Below are positions 35,004 through 43,582 of a stretch of 64,000 nucleotides of DNA, one piece after another (position 1 is the stretch's first letter; each line of letters opens with the position of its first letter). The DNA is from Runella aurantiaca (GTDB taxonomy: Bacteria > Bacteroidota > Bacteroidia > Cytophagales > Spirosomataceae). The translations under genes were made by a program, and so were the position numbers. The notes beneath the pieces are model-generated. The model ran no database searches. It saw only the letters and a list, made by a program, of their open reading frames with translations, and was not told the DNA's origin. Location: positions 620,001-684,000 of the forward strand of contig NZ_QPIW01000001.1 of the NCBI RefSeq assembly GCF_003339505.1. Reading direction: 5' to 3'.

Positions 35004-36296
35004 ATGCCTGATACCCCCAAACGAGATTTAAAAGAGTACGTTGATGTAGGTCATTCTGAGCTGGAAAACCACCTGCGTACCCAAAACGCCCAATTTCAAA
35101 GTGCCCTTGAGGAGGCCGAGGCGGGGCGAAAGCTGACCGATTTTTTATGGCTGAATATCTTTGGTTTTGCCTATCATTACCTCAAAAGTCGTTTTGGCCC
35201 CCGTCATCCGTATCAATATTACCCCACCAGCAACGACACGGGGGTTTACAAAATGAAGGTCGCAAACGAAACGACCCAGATTGCGTTGCTCTCTGATTGG
35301 GCTTCTGATACGCCCGAATCTGACCGCGTGGGCGCGGTCGTTGCCTTCCATAAACCAGATTATTCGATTCACTTAGGGGATATTTATTTTGTGGGTGCGC
35401 CATCGGAAGTACACGATAATTTTATCAGCCCCAAAGCGTCGTGGCCCCGTGGCAAATGGGGAAGCCTAGCCCTGGCTGGCAACCACGAAATGTATTCAAA
35501 CGGAGCGGCGTTTTATAAAATGCTTTTGCCGACGATGGGCGTGCGCGAAGCCAATGCGGTGTCCGACGGGTTGAAACTTGAGATGAACCCGTCCGACGGT
35601 TTAAAACCGTCAGACGGGTTGGCTACTTCTAACAATCCTTTGATAGGGAGCCCGTCAGACGCCTCCGTAATTCGAGAACAGAAAGCGGGCTTTTTCTGCC
35701 TTGAAAATGATTATTGGCGAGTGATTGGCTTGGATACAGGCTATACTTCGGTGGAACGCCCTTTTGTCGAGATTCTTTCGCCGCCAGATTGCCATTTACG
35801 GAAAGAACAAGTCAATTGGCTAAAAAATCAACTGCATCTCGACAACCCCGACGACCGTCGCGGCATCATTTTTTTGAGCCATCATCCCCCCTTTTCGGAT
35901 TTTAGAAAATCTTTTCCGCGTCCAGCGCGGCAAATCAGACAACTGTTTGGTGAGTTTTTACGTCCTGTGTTATGGATGTGGGGGCATGAGCACCGGCTGG
36001 TTGGTTACCGAGAACGGAAGGTGGGAGGGTTGCCCATTCATGGTCGTTGCATCGGACACGGCGGGATGCCGGTCGAGATAGACGCGCCGCGCGTAGATAC
36101 TGATTCCATTCTTTTTTATGACCAACGAAGAAGGAAAAATATCCGTCGGATTGGCGTGGGCTACAATGGTTTTGCGTGGTTGAAATTTGAGCAAGAAAAT
36201 CTCTCCATCGAGTACCGCGACGTAGAAGATAAAGTAGTAACGGGTGAAAGTTGGAGAATCAATCTTCAATCGGGATTGATTGAAAAAATAGGGTAA
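35004..36296 (+). CDS. Metallophosphoesterase with an in-frame repeat insertion
   Basis: Calcineurin-like metallophosphoesterase of 430 residues. The metal-site motifs are in order: LLSDWASD (about 93), HLGDIYF (GD, about 122), GNHEMY (about 157), SHHPPF (about 292) and GHEHRLVGY (about 326). No signal peptide is evident; the N-terminal 60 residues are helical. Residues about 186-221 (NPSDGLKPSDGLATSNN region) are low in conservation signal and coincide exactly with a palindromic DNA repeat, so they look like an inserted element that the protein tolerates in a loop between two core blocks. The substrate is unknown. It follows the OmpA gene by 45 bp and may be transcribed with it. Confidence 0.92.
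   Translation: MPDTPKRDLKEYVDVGHSELENHLRTQNAQFQSALEEAEAGRKLTDFLWLNIFGFAYHYLKSRFGPRHPYQYYPTSNDTGVYKMKVANETTQIALLSDWASDTPESDRVGAVVAFHKPDYSIHLGDIYFVGAPSEVHDNFISPKASWPRGKWGSLALAGNHEMYSNGAAFYKMLLPTMGVREANAVSDGLKLEMNPSDGLKPSDGLATSNNPLIGSPSDASVIREQKAGFFCLENDYWRVIGLDTGYTSVERPFVEILSPPDCHLRKEQVNWLKNQLHLDNPDDRRGIIFLSHHPPFSDFRKSFPRPARQIRQLFGEFLRPVLWMWGHEHRLVGYRERKVGGLPIHGRCIGHGGMPVEIDAPRVDTDSILFYDQRRRKNIRRIGVGYNGFAWLKFEQENLSIEYRDVEDKVVTGESWRINLQSGLIEKIG
35561..35665 (+). repeat. Palindromic repeat cluster inside the metallophosphoesterase gene
   Basis: The unit GTC(C/A)GACGGG occurs at 35561, in both arms of a 35-nt near-perfect palindrome at 35586-35620 (outer arms AACCCGTC and GACGGGTT), and once more as CCCGTCAGACG at 35651-35661. 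Its length keeps the reading frame open. No other part of the gene has this structure. Confidence 0.85.
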
Positions 36297-36335
36297 AATA
36301 CGTTTTTGTTCAGCTTGAATTAACCAATAAACACC

Positions 36336-36881
36336 ATGAAGTCAAGTTTTATTCTTCTGACTATCAGTCTCTTTGTGTTGCTGGGTTGTGTCTCGGAGGT
36401 GAGCGATGACATTGCCCCGCCTGGTGCCCCAGAATTTAAGGGAGAGGGCTACCGACCCGTTTATCTTAGCGCCGACGAAATGCGAAATGTAACCACCGAA
36501 GCGCCGCAGGCGCTCCGTCGGCCGGGGAAGATTTATGTAAAAGGGAGCTATCTTTTTATCAATGAGCAGGGCAAAGGCGTTCATTTGCTCAACAACGCTG
36601 ACCCCGCCGCTCCCCAAAAGATTTCGTTTATTAAAATTCCTGGTAATGTGGACATTGCCGTAAAAGGGAACCTGATGTACGCCGATAACGGGCGGGATTT
36701 TGTGGTGCTCAACATTGCCGACCCCACCAATGTTCGGTTGGTCAAACGAATCGAAAATGCTTTTCCTGCGCAATCTTATCCCCCTTATCTCAACGCTTAT
36801 TTTGAATGTGTGGACCAAACCAAGGGAATGGTGATGGGTTGGGAAAAAGTGACAATGAAGCGTCCAAAGTGTTTTCGCTAA
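36336..36881 (+). CDS. LVIVD-type lipoprotein
   Basis: A 181-residue lipoprotein with lipobox VLLGC (Cys18). It contains short LVIVD-like beta-propeller pieces (KGSYLFINEQGKGVHLLN, AVKGNLMYADNGRDFVVLNI), normally found in beta-propeller proteins of the cell surface in Bacteroidota. It is shorter than most LVIVD proteins and ends in PKCFR with no sign of a frameshift. It heads a three-gene group (next gene 15 bp downstream, then a 4-bp overlap) whose last product looks like an outer membrane barrel. The function is unknown. Confidence 0.85.
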   Translation: MKSSFILLTISLFVLLGCVSEVSDDIAPPGAPEFKGEGYRPVYLSADEMRNVTTEAPQALRRPGKIYVKGSYLFINEQGKGVHLLNNADPAAPQKISFIKIPGNVDIAVKGNLMYADNGRDFVVLNIADPTNVRLVKRIENAFPAQSYPPYLNAYFECVDQTKGMVMGWEKVTMKRPKCFR

Positions 36882-36896
36882 AAAAACGATACGACC

Positions 36897-37658
36897 ATGA
36901 AAAAGGTACTGTACGCCACCGTTGTTGCGGCGATTTGGAGTTTAGTTTTGGCTTGTTCTACTGATAATAGTGCCGATATTTCTCCCAATAGCCAGTCGGG
37001 TGTTGGCGGTTCGATGGCTCGTTTTGCCATTGTCGGCAATGCCCTGTATTGCGTTTTGCCGGATAAATTGCAAGTATATGACATCAGCGTGCCCGACAGC
37101 CCTGTGGCCAAAAATTACGTAATGTTGAACGTTGGGTTAGAAACTATTTTTCCGTACAAAGATAATCTCTTCATCGGGGCCAGCGACGGTATGTATATTT
37201 TTGACAATCGACAACCAAATAGCCCTTCGCTGCTTTCGCGTTATACCCACGTTCAGAGCTGTGACCCCGTGGTGGTTCAGGAAAAGTATGCTTACGTAAC
37301 ACTGAGAGGAGGCGTAAATTGCCGTCAGTTTACGTCGTTGAGTTCATTGGATGTGGTCGATGTGTCAGATTTGAAGAATCCCCGTTTGGTGCATACCCAA
37401 CCGATGGAAAGTCCGTATGGACTTGGGGTGGATGGAACACAACTGTTTGTTTGTGAGGGAGATAATGGACTGAAAGTGTTTGATATTTCAAAACCAGAAC
37501 AGCCCGTTCTGAAAGAAACGCTCAAAGATGTTAAATCCTTCGACGTGATTCCACTCACTAAAACTTTGCTCGTAACGGGCGACGGAGGCTTCTACCAATA
37601 CCGTTACCAAAAAGGAGAAAAATTGGAATTGCTGAGCAAAATTTCCATTGAGCCATGA
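36897..37658 (+). CDS. LVIVD-repeat lipoprotein
   Basis: A 253-residue lipoprotein (signal MKKVLYATVVAAIWSLVLAC, Cys20). At least four LVIVD repeats can be seen, each ending like LQVYDISVPDSPV, MYIFDNRQPNSPSL, LDVVDVSDLKNPRLV and LKVFDISKPEQPV, which build a beta propeller. Two Cys (SCDPV and VNCRQ) may form a disulfide. It is related to the preceding gene and overlaps the next by ATGA, so the three are translationally linked. A role in surface binding is inferred; the ligand is not known. Confidence 0.9.
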   Translation: MKKVLYATVVAAIWSLVLACSTDNSADISPNSQSGVGGSMARFAIVGNALYCVLPDKLQVYDISVPDSPVAKNYVMLNVGLETIFPYKDNLFIGASDGMYIFDNRQPNSPSLLSRYTHVQSCDPVVVQEKYAYVTLRGGVNCRQFTSLSSLDVVDVSDLKNPRLVHTQPMESPYGLGVDGTQLFVCEGDNGLKVFDISKPEQPVLKETLKDVKSFDVIPLTKTLLVTGDGGFYQYRYQKGEKLELLSKISIEP

Positions 37659-38413
37659 TTAAATATAAAGTTAGAAAAGGGCTGAAATGGGAAGAAAATT
37701 CCTTTTTTGTGAAATGCTGTTTATTTCTTTTTGTGGGAATAATTGCCTCAATTTCAACGCTTTATGCGCAGGTTATTCCGTTGCCGAAAGCTATTCTAAA
37801 AACAATTCCGAGTACGTTGATTGATCCCGACAATACCTTTACTTTGGGGCTAGAAGTGCCGTTGCCCAAACGTTGGAGCGTTCAGCAGGAAATAGGGTGG
37901 GGGCATAATTCTTTCAATGTCTATTCTTACGAACGTGACCAATACCCCAACCGACAGACGTGGCGTTTTCGCAGTCAAATTCGGTATTATTTCAACGATA
38001 TGTCTTCACCCAACGGTGGCTTTTTTGCGGCTCTTGAATACTTTCATAAAAATGTGCTGACCGACCAACTACAGGCAGTAGGCCGTGATTGCAATACGTG
38101 GGGAGGCTGTGCCTATTTTGAGGAAGCCGTCATACATACGCGTCGGTTGGTTTCGGCGGGGCATTTTAAATTAGGCTACGTTTTGATTACCCAAAAGAAA
38201 ATGGTGATAGAAATCTATGCGGGCTTGGGAGTGAGAGGATTAAGGGTGAAAAATAATTTAGATGGAACAACCCTGAACTTGCTCAGACGTGATTTTTTTA
38301 ATCTTCGACCCAATCAACCGGGGAACTACGGCACCATGCCGGGCCTTTCGGCAGGGATAGCTTTGGGCTACGCTTTTAGGCCAAGAAAGCCTAAAAGCGT
38401 ATCTTTGCCCTAG
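37655..38413 (+). CDS. DUF3575-like outer membrane beta-barrel protein
   Basis: A 252-residue protein with an N-terminal hydrophobic signal (CLFLFVGIIASISTLYAQ, about 22-39). The mature part has alternating strands (TFTLGLEVPLPKRWSVQQEIG, WRFRSQIRYYF, AGHFKLGYVLI, IEIYAGLGVRGL, GLSAGIALGYAF) ending in an aromatic residue, as in small outer membrane barrels of DUF3575 type. Its ATG overlaps the stop of the LVIVD lipoprotein gene. A barrel for the two surface lipoproteins is the simplest reading. Confidence 0.8.
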   Translation: MIKYKVRKGLKWEENSFFVKCCLFLFVGIIASISTLYAQVIPLPKAILKTIPSTLIDPDNTFTLGLEVPLPKRWSVQQEIGWGHNSFNVYSYERDQYPNRQTWRFRSQIRYYFNDMSSPNGGFFAALEYFHKNVLTDQLQAVGRDCNTWGGCAYFEEAVIHTRRLVSAGHFKLGYVLITQKKMVIEIYAGLGVRGLRVKNNLDGTTLNLLRRDFFNLRPNQPGNYGTMPGLSAGIALGYAFRPRKPKSVSLP

Positions 38414-38444
38414 TTAGAAAGCATTTTTATCAAAAGAAAAGGCC

Positions 38445-38645
38445 ATGCCAAAATTTGAATATAAAGTAATTGAATTTAAGCCGGGGGGCTTTTGGGGTAC
38501 AAAACTGGACGCGGCAGACATCGAAACCCAATTGAACAAGATGGGCGAAGAAGGTTGGGAGTTGCTTAACTCATTGGACACCAACGAGTACAATGGAGCG
38601 ACTAAAAAACTGTTGTTTATTTTTAAACGACTAAGTACGTTTTAA
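38445..38645 (+). CDS. DUF4177 small protein
   Basis: A 66-residue cytoplasmic protein. The sequence FEYKVIEF, then LNKMGEEGWELLNS and LLFIFKR matches the compact DUF4177 domain, a short alpha/beta fold of unknown function. The gene stops 2 bp before the mnmE start, suggesting translational coupling. Its presence directly before mnmE has no evident functional reason. Confidence 0.85.
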   Translation: MPKFEYKVIEFKPGGFWGTKLDAADIETQLNKMGEEGWELLNSLDTNEYNGATKKLLFIFKRLSTF

Positions 38646-38647
38646 AC

Positions 38648-40048
38648 ATGCTACAACAAGAACCTATCTGCGCCTTGGCCACGGCCTCGGGCGTGGGTGC
38701 CATCGGGGTGATACGCGTGTCGGGAGAAGGGACATTTGAGGTAGTAAACCAAATTTTTAAGGGAAAAGATCTCCGAAAAGTAGAAACGCATACGCTACAT
38801 TTTGGCACCATCCGCGACGGTGAAACCATCGTCGATGAAGTGCTGGTAGCGGTTTTTAAGTCGCCCAAATCGTTTACCAAAGAAGATACCGTTGAAATAT
38901 CCTGCCACGGCTCCGACTACATCATTCGCCAGATTCTAAAACTGTTGGTTCGTTCGGGGGCGCGTTTGGCGGGCCCAGGGGAGTTTACCCAGCGGGCATT
39001 TCTCAACGGTCAGTTTGATTTGGTGCAGGCCGAAGCCGTTGCCGACCTCATTGCGGCCGATTCGGCGGTGAGTCACCGCACGGCGTTAAACCAATTGCGG
39101 GGCGGTTTTTCCAAGAAATTAACCTCACTTCGTGAAGAATTGATTCACTTCGCCTCCATGGTAGAACTCGAACTGGATTTTGGCGAAGAAGATGTGGAGT
39201 TTGCCAACCGTGACGACCTCAAACGACTGATTATCAGTTTGCAAACGGCCATCGCGCCGTTGATTGAGTCGTTTGATTTCGGCAATGCGCTCAAAGAGGG
39301 TGTGCCCGTGGCCATCATCGGGGCACCCAATGTGGGCAAATCTACCTTGCTCAACGCCCTGTTGAACGAAGAAAAAGCCATCGTAACGGCCATCGCAGGC
39401 ACCACGCGCGACGTGATAGAGGATGTGCTTTATGTCAACGGTATCAAGTTCCGCATCATCGACACAGCAGGCATCCGCGAAACCGAAGATATTGTAGAAT
39501 CCATTGGTATTGAGCGCTCTAAGCGAGCGATGAATCAAGCTGACATTGTGTTGATGTTGTTTGATAGTGATGAGACACTGGCGGAGGTAGAAACACTAGC
39601 TGAAGGATTGGAGGAGAAAAAAAAGGTGATTTGGGTGAGGAATAAGGCGGATTTAACCACCCCCAACCCTCCGTGGGACGGCCCCGTCCTTACTGGAGAG
39701 GGCTTTAAATCTGCCTTTCCAGAAAGGAGAGGGGATAGGGGTGAGGTTACTATCTCCGCCAAAACAGGCGAAGGTATCGAAGCCCTCAAGGAAGCCTTGG
39801 TGGCTTCAAATTATTTGGCCAATGCCGCCTCTGATACGGTCGTAACGAACCTACGTCATTACGAACATCTGGTCAAGACCCAACAAGCCCTGACTGATGC
39901 GCTCAATGGATTGGAAATGGGAATCACGGGCGATTTTTTGGCGCAGGATATTCGCGTGGCGTTGCACCATTTAGGAGAAATTACGGGCCAAATCGTCAAC
40001 GACGATTTGTTGGCCAATATTTTCAGTAAGTTTTGTATCGGAAAGTAA
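38648..40048 (+). CDS. mnmE: tRNA modification GTPase MnmE (TrmE)
   Basis: GTPase that with MnmG adds carboxymethylaminomethyl groups to U34 of certain tRNAs. The 466-residue protein has the folate-binding N domain (ICALATASGVGAIGVIRVSG, about 6-25), the helical domain, the G domain with GAPNVGKST (about 225), DTAG (about 274), NKAD (about 334) and SAKTGEG, and the essential C-terminal CIGK (463-466). The only oddity is the linker between NKAD and SAKTGEG, which at about 33 residues (about 337-369) exceeds the usual 18-20 and is encoded by a palindromic repeat-like element. The linker is surface-exposed in known structures, so the enzyme is probably active. Confidence 0.97.
   Translation: MLQQEPICALATASGVGAIGVIRVSGEGTFEVVNQIFKGKDLRKVETHTLHFGTIRDGETIVDEVLVAVFKSPKSFTKEDTVEISCHGSDYIIRQILKLLVRSGARLAGPGEFTQRAFLNGQFDLVQAEAVADLIAADSAVSHRTALNQLRGGFSKKLTSLREELIHFASMVELELDFGEEDVEFANRDDLKRLIISLQTAIAPLIESFDFGNALKEGVPVAIIGAPNVGKSTLLNALLNEEKAIVTAIAGTTRDVIEDVLYVNGIKFRIIDTAGIRETEDIVESIGIERSKRAMNQADIVLMLFDSDETLAEVETLAEGLEEKKKVIWVRNKADLTTPNPPWDGPVLTGEGFKSAFPERRGDRGEVTISAKTGEGIEALKEALVASNYLANAASDTVVTNLRHYEHLVKTQQALTDALNGLEMGITGDFLAQDIRVALHHLGEITGQIVNDDLLANIFSKFCIGK
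39658..39749 (+). repeat. Repeat element inserted in frame within mnmE
   Basis: A roughly 92-bp element with inverted ends (AACCACCCCCAACCCT and GGGATAGGGGTGAGGTT) and an inner GGAGAGGG/CTTTCC palindrome. It is related to the intergenic element at 23191-23258: both contain AGGAGAGGG and end in GAGGTT. It translates without stops as an extension of the MnmE G4-G5 linker. Confidence 0.8.
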
Positions 40049-40066
40049 CCTTAAAGTTGATTGATT

Positions 40067-40111
40067 AAAAAGCATCTAAAGCTGTATTTTACAGGATTTT
40101 AGATGCTTTTT
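40067..40111 (+). terminator. Terminator after mnmE
   Basis: Arms AAAAAGCATCTAAA (40067-40080) and TTTAGATGCTTTTT (40098-40111) form a 14-bp stem, 18 bp after the mnmE stop. Confidence 0.85.
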
Positions 40112-40161
40112 ATTGGTGAATTACCTTGAAAATAATACGCTTGTGGATGGGATTGTTGGCA

Positions 40162-40470
40162 TCATCGGTTTTTTGGGTACAAATGCATGAGATGAGCGAT
40201 GATTCTGAAAATGATTAAACCTGTAATCAACGTAAGTTGAATACGTCTACTGGTTTTCCATTTAAGTTTATCGTTTAAGGATTTCCACGGGGTAGGGTGC
40301 AAGGCCAATCCTGCAATACATAAGAAAGAACCGCTGTATTCGCAGCTGTGTTGTAAGTCTACAATTCCTGAGATAAAGAGGACAATTCCACAAAATAGGA
40401 TATTGAACTTTAGAATAAATACGTCAATTTTCCCCTTTACTCTCTCCGATGAGTTTGATTTTGAAGGCAT
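40162..40470 (-). CDS. Small predicted membrane protein
   Basis: A 102-residue hypothetical protein with two hydrophobic segments, about 19-36 (ILKFNILFCGIVLFISG) and 78-95 (LTLITGLIIFRIIAHLM), separated by a Cys-containing loop (HSCEYSGSFLC). I recognise no family. Evidence for reality is the clean open frame in an otherwise empty region, plausible membrane topology and a perfect palindrome placed 17 bp upstream of its start. It is convergent with mnmE. Confidence 0.5.
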   Translation of the reverse strand: MPSKSNSSERVKGKIDVFILKFNILFCGIVLFISGIVDLQHSCEYSGSFLCIAGLALHPTPWKSLNDKLKWKTSRRIQLTLITGLIIFRIIAHLMHLYPKNR

Positions 40471-40931
40471 ATTTTATGGTGTATATTTGGGTATAAGTAT
40501 ACCCAATAAATATCCTGTTGTTGTTTTATTAGGTATAATAAATACTTGATTTCATTTCTTTTGGGCTATTAATAATTTGCAAAAAGTCTTTTTCTGGTCG
40601 TATTTACTGATAAATTTTGCGTTTTTGGGGATTTAAAAACGTATTAATATGCTATTTTGATTTTTTTTATCCCTATTTGTAGAGAAGCAAATGAATATAG
40701 ATTTTGGCAAGTAGGTGTTGCCTGCCTATTAGTGAGATTTGTATTTGAGAAAAGGTAAAAAATGCCGTTTAACTAGCTATATGTGATTTTGTCGCTATAA
40801 CGCAAAGACCTACGTAAATGGCATCTATAAATATTGTTGATACAGTTGTTGTAGGTCTTATATCATATTAATAATCTCTGGTAGTTTAAATCATGTTGGT
40901 ATTTGTTTTGGCTTGAAATGGTGAAGATTTT
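40471..40931. other. AT-rich intergenic region without recognised gene
   Basis: No coding frame is credible here. Apart from the palindrome at 40487-40506, a long-loop inverted repeat is seen (AAGACCTAC at 40805-40813 with GTAGGTCTT at 40851-40859). No tRNA or known RNA family was recognised, though the length would permit a small RNA. Confidence 0.5.
40487..40506 (-). promoter_or_regulatory. Perfect palindrome upstream of the small membrane protein gene
   Basis: Arms TTGGGTATA and TATACCCAA around a 2-nt centre AG. The site lies 17 bp upstream of the minus-strand start codon and is a candidate operator. Confidence 0.45.
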
Positions 40932-41354
40932 ATGAAATTCATTCAACAATCCCTACGCTTAAAAGCACGAAAAAGAGGTTTTCATTTGATTACGGCGGAG
41001 GTGTTGCAGGCGCTGCCGCAATTAAGGGAGCTGAAAGTTGGTATGTGTCAGGTATTTATCCAACATACTTCGGCTTCGCTGACCCTCAACGAAAATGCCG
41101 ACCCGACCGTACGCCAAGATTTTGAGACTTTTTTCAATAAAGCAGTTCCCGAAAATGACCCCGATTACCTGCATAATTATGAAGGCGATGATGATATGCC
41201 TGCGCACCTGAAAGCCGCTTTGTTGGGCAGTTCAGTATTGCTACCTATCCAAAACGGGCGCTTGGCCTTGGGAATGTGGCAGGGGATTTATCTCTGCGAA
41301 CACCGCGACAACGGCGGCCCCCGCAATCTGTTGATTACGGCTTGGGGAGAGTGA
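40932..41354 (+). CDS. YjbQ family protein (UPF0047)
   Basis: A 140-residue protein of the YjbQ/UPF0047 family, small trimeric beta proteins annotated as secondary thiamine-phosphate synthases on the basis of complementation. The hallmarks are GMCQVFIQHTSASLTLNENA (about 37-56), the AD PTVRQDFE stretch, DDDMPAHLKAALLGSS (about 86-101) and the end GIYLCEHRDNGGPR. His and Asp residues in these motifs are the conserved putative active site. It stands alone; the neighbours give no help with function. Confidence 0.92.
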   Translation: MKFIQQSLRLKARKRGFHLITAEVLQALPQLRELKVGMCQVFIQHTSASLTLNENADPTVRQDFETFFNKAVPENDPDYLHNYEGDDDMPAHLKAALLGSSVLLPIQNGRLALGMWQGIYLCEHRDNGGPRNLLITAWGE

Positions 41355-41365
41355 GTCTAATATGC

Positions 41366-42340
41366 TTATTGACAGTTACATAGGTTGCGTTCAACGTACG
41401 ATTTATTTCCGTTGGAATTGATATAGTAACACCCGCCGCTCTTGCCGATATAGAGCTGCCGACCGTTGTATTGACGGCATTTGGTGTCTACGTTAAGTGG
41501 AGCGTTGGTGAAGTCAAAGCGTTTGGTTTGGAGGCTCGCTTGCGTGGATTTGGGCGCGTTGGCAAAAAAAGTAAGTCCCGTTTTTTTCTCAATATCGGCG
41601 GTCGTGGTGATAAATCGAAACCAACCCGCATTTTGTAGTGCACTTGTTTTGTTGGGAAAATCAACCGCAATGACGGGCGTATTGGCGTTGATGTCGTTGA
41701 CGGTTCCGTTTTCGGGTAAAATCGTGATGACTTTGTATACCCTAGCGGGTACATTGACGGAGTTGTCTAGCTTATTTAATGTTCCTTTGCTGCCTTCGCC
41801 GCCCGTGCCGTAGGTGCCGCAAACAATAAAAAGGCGGTATTTTTGCGCCACCAGTTCGCGGCAATATTCTTCCAGATACGCCCACGCTTCGCGGTTCAGT
41901 TCAGGCGCTTGCGGAATCATATTGGTCATCACAAAAGTGCTTGAATTGTTGTCGACAGAATTGGTACGGTCGGCAGAAGGACATAAGTGACCCCGATCAA
42001 ATCCTGAATTGCTATAATCATTTGGCGTAACTTTGTACCAAGAAGCGGGTAAAACAGGGTCGGGGCGAAAATCATTTTGACGGTCGCTGCTGCCAAGCCA
42101 TTTTTGCGATAACTCCCATGCCACCCAGTTGGCGTGCCCCTTGGCGCGATTGTAAGACAAAGCATATTGGGGTTTCACAATCAGGTAGTTATCGGGAGCT
42201 GATTCACTTGCCTGCGCGTTGGTCGGATTGCCTAATAATAAGTGAACGCTGTCTTTGTTCGTCGTTATTTTTTGACGGACACAACTAATAATCAATAAAT
42301 ATACTGATAGAATATAAATTGAGGAACGAAAGATTCGCAT
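41366..42340 (-). CDS. Secreted DNA/RNA non-specific endonuclease (lipoprotein)
   Basis: A 324-residue ββα-Me nuclease of the NUC1/Serratia type. The lipoprotein signal has lipobox LIISC (about Cys20). The catalytic region reads DRGHLCPSADRT (His about 120) and FVMTNMIPQAPELNREAW, with Asn and Glu of the metal site. A C-terminal extension of about 75 residues after the nuclease core ends in a Cys-rich, short region (CRQYNGRQLYIGKSGGCYYI, CNCQ). Extracellular breakdown of nucleic acids for phosphate or nitrogen is the usual role. It is convergent with the YjbQ gene and divergent from the cyanophycinase gene. Confidence 0.93.
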   Translation of the reverse strand: MRIFRSSIYILSVYLLIISCVRQKITTNKDSVHLLLGNPTNAQASESAPDNYLIVKPQYALSYNRAKGHANWVAWELSQKWLGSSDRQNDFRPDPVLPASWYKVTPNDYSNSGFDRGHLCPSADRTNSVDNNSSTFVMTNMIPQAPELNREAWAYLEEYCRELVAQKYRLFIVCGTYGTGGEGSKGTLNKLDNSVNVPARVYKVITILPENGTVNDINANTPVIAVDFPNKTSALQNAGWFRFITTTADIEKKTGLTFFANAPKSTQASLQTKRFDFTNAPLNVDTKCRQYNGRQLYIGKSGGCYYINSNGNKSYVERNLCNCQ

Positions 42341-42489
42341 AAAGAGCGTGGTTTCAAAGGAGTAATTTGAGGACCCAAAGGTCTGATTTTTCTTGTTTTA
42401 AACAAATTTAACCACAATTTGAGCCTTTTATTTCTTATCATTACTGCTCAATAGTTACCCTAAATTTATATACTCTAACCCAATTTTTG

Positions 42490-43500
42490 ATGCGGCTGAA
42501 ATTTGCTTTTTTTCTTTTGTTAGGGATAAATTTTGTCCAAATTTCGGGGGCGCAGACTCCCCCAAGTGCTGCTTTAGCGTCGATTGGCATCACTGGCGAT
42601 ACGACCGACGTACAAGTCCCCACCATCAACGGCTATGTATTGGGAGGAGGGAGTACCGATGTAAAAGAGGCGCTCAGGTGGATGATTGAGCGCGCCAAAG
42701 GCGGAGATGTGGTCATAATCAGGGCAAGCGGTACGACGGGTTACAACGATTTTATTTATGGATTGGGCGGCGTTAATTCGGTGGAGACATTGCTGATTAA
42801 TTCGCGCGAATTGGCCCTCCATCCCAGCACTGCCGCACGGATTCGGCAGGCGGAATTGCTGTTTATTGCGGGCGGCGACCAAGGGAATTACGTGAAATTT
42901 TGGCAGGATACGCCCGTAGAAGACGCCATCAACTACCTGATTCACGTCAAAAAAGCGCCCGTGGGCGGAACCAGCGCGGGGTGTGCCGTTTTGGGAGGCG
43001 TAAGCTTTGCAGCCCTCAACGACGGCATCAATTCGGTAGAAGCGCTCACTAATCCTTTTGATTCCAAAATGACCTTGCTCAACGGTGGATTTATTGATAT
43101 TCCAGTACTTAAAAATATCATTACCGATACGCATTATAGCAACCGCAGTCGACACGGGCGGCATCTGGCGTTTTTGGCCCGCATGAAAACCGATGGAATA
43201 AAAAAGCCAAAAGGCATTGGTGTGGACGAAAAAACGTCCGTTTGCATTGATGAGAAAGGCATTGTCCGCGTATTTGGCAGTCAGGCGGCTTATTTTCTAT
43301 TGGGCGATGCTCGAAAACCTGAAACTTGCGAAGAAGGCAAAAAACTGACGTGGAACCAAAAAAAGCAAGCTGTCAGTGTGGTTAAAATTGCCGCTACGCC
43401 AGAAGGGGCTGGTATGTTTGATTTAAATCGTTGGAAACCCCTTTCGACGGGTACTGCGGGATATTGGTTTGCGGAAAACGGTCTTTTATTTGAAAATTAA
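42490..43500 (+). CDS. Cyanophycinase-like S51 peptidase, exported
   Basis: A 336-residue serine peptidase of family S51. The signal peptide is about 1-22 (ending ISGAQ). The protein has GYVLGGGSTDVKEALRW (about 39-55), the LLFIAGGDQGNYVKFW block (about 136-151), and the nucleophile elbow GGTSAGCAVLGG (about 167-178) with the active Ser; IITDTHYSNRSRHGRHLAFL carries the other conserved polar residues. Cyanophycinases cleave multi-L-arginyl-poly-L-aspartate to beta-Asp-Arg dipeptides; an exported enzyme suggests use of external polymer. The ATG at 42490 was chosen rather than the TTG at 42487. Confidence 0.92.
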   Translation: MRLKFAFFLLLGINFVQISGAQTPPSAALASIGITGDTTDVQVPTINGYVLGGGSTDVKEALRWMIERAKGGDVVIIRASGTTGYNDFIYGLGGVNSVETLLINSRELALHPSTAARIRQAELLFIAGGDQGNYVKFWQDTPVEDAINYLIHVKKAPVGGTSAGCAVLGGVSFAALNDGINSVEALTNPFDSKMTLLNGGFIDIPVLKNIITDTHYSNRSRHGRHLAFLARMKTDGIKKPKGIGVDEKTSVCIDEKGIVRVFGSQAAYFLLGDARKPETCEEGKKLTWNQKKQAVSVVKIAATPEGAGMFDLNRWKPLSTGTAGYWFAENGLLFEN

Positions 43501-43582
43501 TGGAAAGCGGTGCAACCTAGGTTTTCTTTTTTGCATCTATCCTTCATAACCAATTATTCAACCTAAAACAGCCTATACAGCT

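Noticed and set aside
36336-37658. Two LVIVD genes as one gene broken by a frameshift
   Set aside because: Each has its own lipoprotein signal and start codon, and the first ends in a natural-looking C terminus.
40471-40931. tRNA or known small RNA in the AT-rich gap
   Set aside because: No cloverleaf with conserved arms was found; only a long-loop inverted repeat, which is weak evidence.
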